Below, one piece after another: positions 63,349 to 64,000 of a stretch of 64,000 bases of DNA. The DNA is taken from assembly GCA_900317835.1 (NCBI GenBank), contig ONIL01000002.1, positions 1 to 64,000 on the forward strand, in the 5' to 3' direction. The stretch is from an uncultured Prevotellaceae bacterium (GTDB lineage Bacteria > Bacteroidota > Bacteroidia > Bacteroidales > Muribaculaceae). Below the pieces are notes generated by a model, which was not told the origin of the DNA, made no database searches, and worked only from the letters and a program-made list of their open reading frames with translations. How positions within the stretch are numbered: the first letter of the stretch is position 1; each line of letters opens with the position of its first letter. Position numbers and translations under genes: made by a program.

Positions 63349-64000
63349 TTACTTGATGACCATTACTGAGGTGATGGGCTCGCCCGTTGTCGCGGGTTGG
63401 CTGCCCTGGGCAATATAAATGCGGTAGATGCCAGTGGGCACCCTCTCGCCGTTGCTGCCGCATCCATCCCACAGTGCGCTGCCAGTCACGGGACCCATTT
63501 GGGTGACAACGGTACCTGATCTGTTGACGATCTTCAAGTAGGAATTCTCCATGAGCTTGGTGATCTTGATCATGCCCGTGAAGTCCGGTTCGATGGGATT
63601 GGGATAGACAGTCACGTTACTGTAGTCGATGGCTGCAGCATCGCCAGTAGCGATGTACTCGGCAAAACCATTGTCGGTGTAGATGTACACGCGGTCATGC
63701 TTAGTGTCACACTCCACGCTATAGATGGTGTTTGAAGGGATGTCACTGTTTTGGATCATGAAATGCTCATAGATGGTCGTGCCGTCGGGTGAGACAAAGT
63801 AGAGGCCATTGTTGGTAGCGAGCCACTTGTTATTATTACGGTCGATGCCAATGTCATATACTGTGAAGCCCTCGCACAAGGTTCCCTTGTCCTCCTCCAT
63901 GGCACAGTGTGTCACGTGGGGACGAATGGCCCTGGGGTTGTTGTCGAACACAACATCGGGGTAGAACGCAAAGACTCCCCCCGTGTGGCCTACCCAGATC
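63349..64000 (-). CDS. PorZ-like protein, copy 4 (5' part outside window)
   Basis: Frame open to the window edge (IWVGHTGGVFAFYPDVVFDNNP continues beyond 63951), so this is the C-terminal ~216 residues of a longer protein. It carries the last propeller blades (NKWLATNNGLYFVSPDGTT, IYSVECDTKHDRVYIYTDNG) and the same type IX-like C-terminal domain (YPNPIEPDFTGMIKITKLME, ALWDGCGSNGERVPTGIYRI). Closest to copies 1 and 2, but on the opposite strand. Confidence 0.82.
   Translation of the reverse strand, partial: IWVGHTGGVFAFYPDVVFDNNPRAIRPHVTHCAMEEDKGTLCEGFTVYDIGIDRNNNKWLATNNGLYFVSPDGTTIYEHFMIQNSDIPSNTIYSVECDTKHDRVYIYTDNGFAEYIATGDAAAIDYSNVTVYPNPIEPDFTGMIKITKLMENSYLKIVNRSGTVVTQMGPVTGSALWDGCGSNGERVPTGIYRIYIAQGSQPATTGEPITSVMVIK

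Noticed and set aside
1..64000. CRISPR array, insertion sequence or rRNA operon
   Set aside because: No regularly spaced short repeats, transposase motifs or rRNA sequence were seen.

Overview
The window looks like chromosomal DNA of a gut-type member of the order Bacteroidales, closest in style to Muribaculaceae or Prevotella-like lineages. The family is an inference; the order is well supported. Supporting signs are the many Bacteroidetes-type promoters (TTTG, 19-21 bp, TAnnTTTG) upstream of genes on both strands, the Bacteroidetes FtsL-like protein and FtsI with a C-terminal PASTA domain, secreted proteins ending in type IX secretion-like C-terminal domains or paired dockerin-type repeats, a 579-residue LysS with a C-terminal extension, and tRNA genes without an encoded CCA end. 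No phage, insertion sequence, CRISPR array or rRNA operon was seen.

Left part (1-33 kb), mostly minus strand. A 5'-truncated cysteine-rich leucine-rich-repeat surface protein with dockerin repeats comes first. It is followed by an AraC-type regulator, tRNA-Pro(CGG), DNA polymerase I (proofreading motifs apparently lost, clamp-binding motif in the linker), two large secreted proteins, an S41 peptidase lipoprotein, two outer-membrane barrel proteins downstream of a topoisomerase IV/gyrase A subunit, and a three-gene unit of unknown protein, MoxR-type AAA ATPase and VWA protein. Then come a C10 (streptopain-like) cysteine peptidase with dockerin repeats, a YitT membrane protein, a small holin-like membrane protein, thymidine kinase, a Nif3/zinc-ribbon pair, AspS, tRNA-Pro(UGG), an Omp28-like secreted protein with dockerin repeats, and diaminopimelate decarboxylase.

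Middle part (33.4-49.9 kb), plus strand. This is a near-complete dcw cluster: rsmH, ftsL-like, ftsI, murE, mraY, murD, ftsW, murG, murC, ftsQ, ftsA, ftsZ, then serS. Genes are tightly packed, with stop/start overlaps at ftsW-murG, murG-murC and murC-ftsQ. It makes the UDP-MurNAc-pentapeptide/lipid II precursors and the division machinery. mraZ and ddl are not in the cluster. LysA just upstream and DapF at 52.5 kb tie meso-diaminopimelate, the substrate of MurE, to the same neighbourhood.

Right part (50-64 kb). An acyltransferase-3 membrane protein converges on a MalY/PatB-type aminotransferase. The divergent malY-dapF region carries an 81-bp tandem repeat that contains a promoter -33 element. 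lysS follows dapF. The last 8.6 kb hold four related beta-propeller proteins of PorZ type (three complete on +, one truncated on - at the window edge) and a small membrane protein. This PorZ-like expansion, the dockerin-tailed secreted proteins without a visible cohesin, and the unknown-MoxR-VWA unit are the least explained parts of the window.
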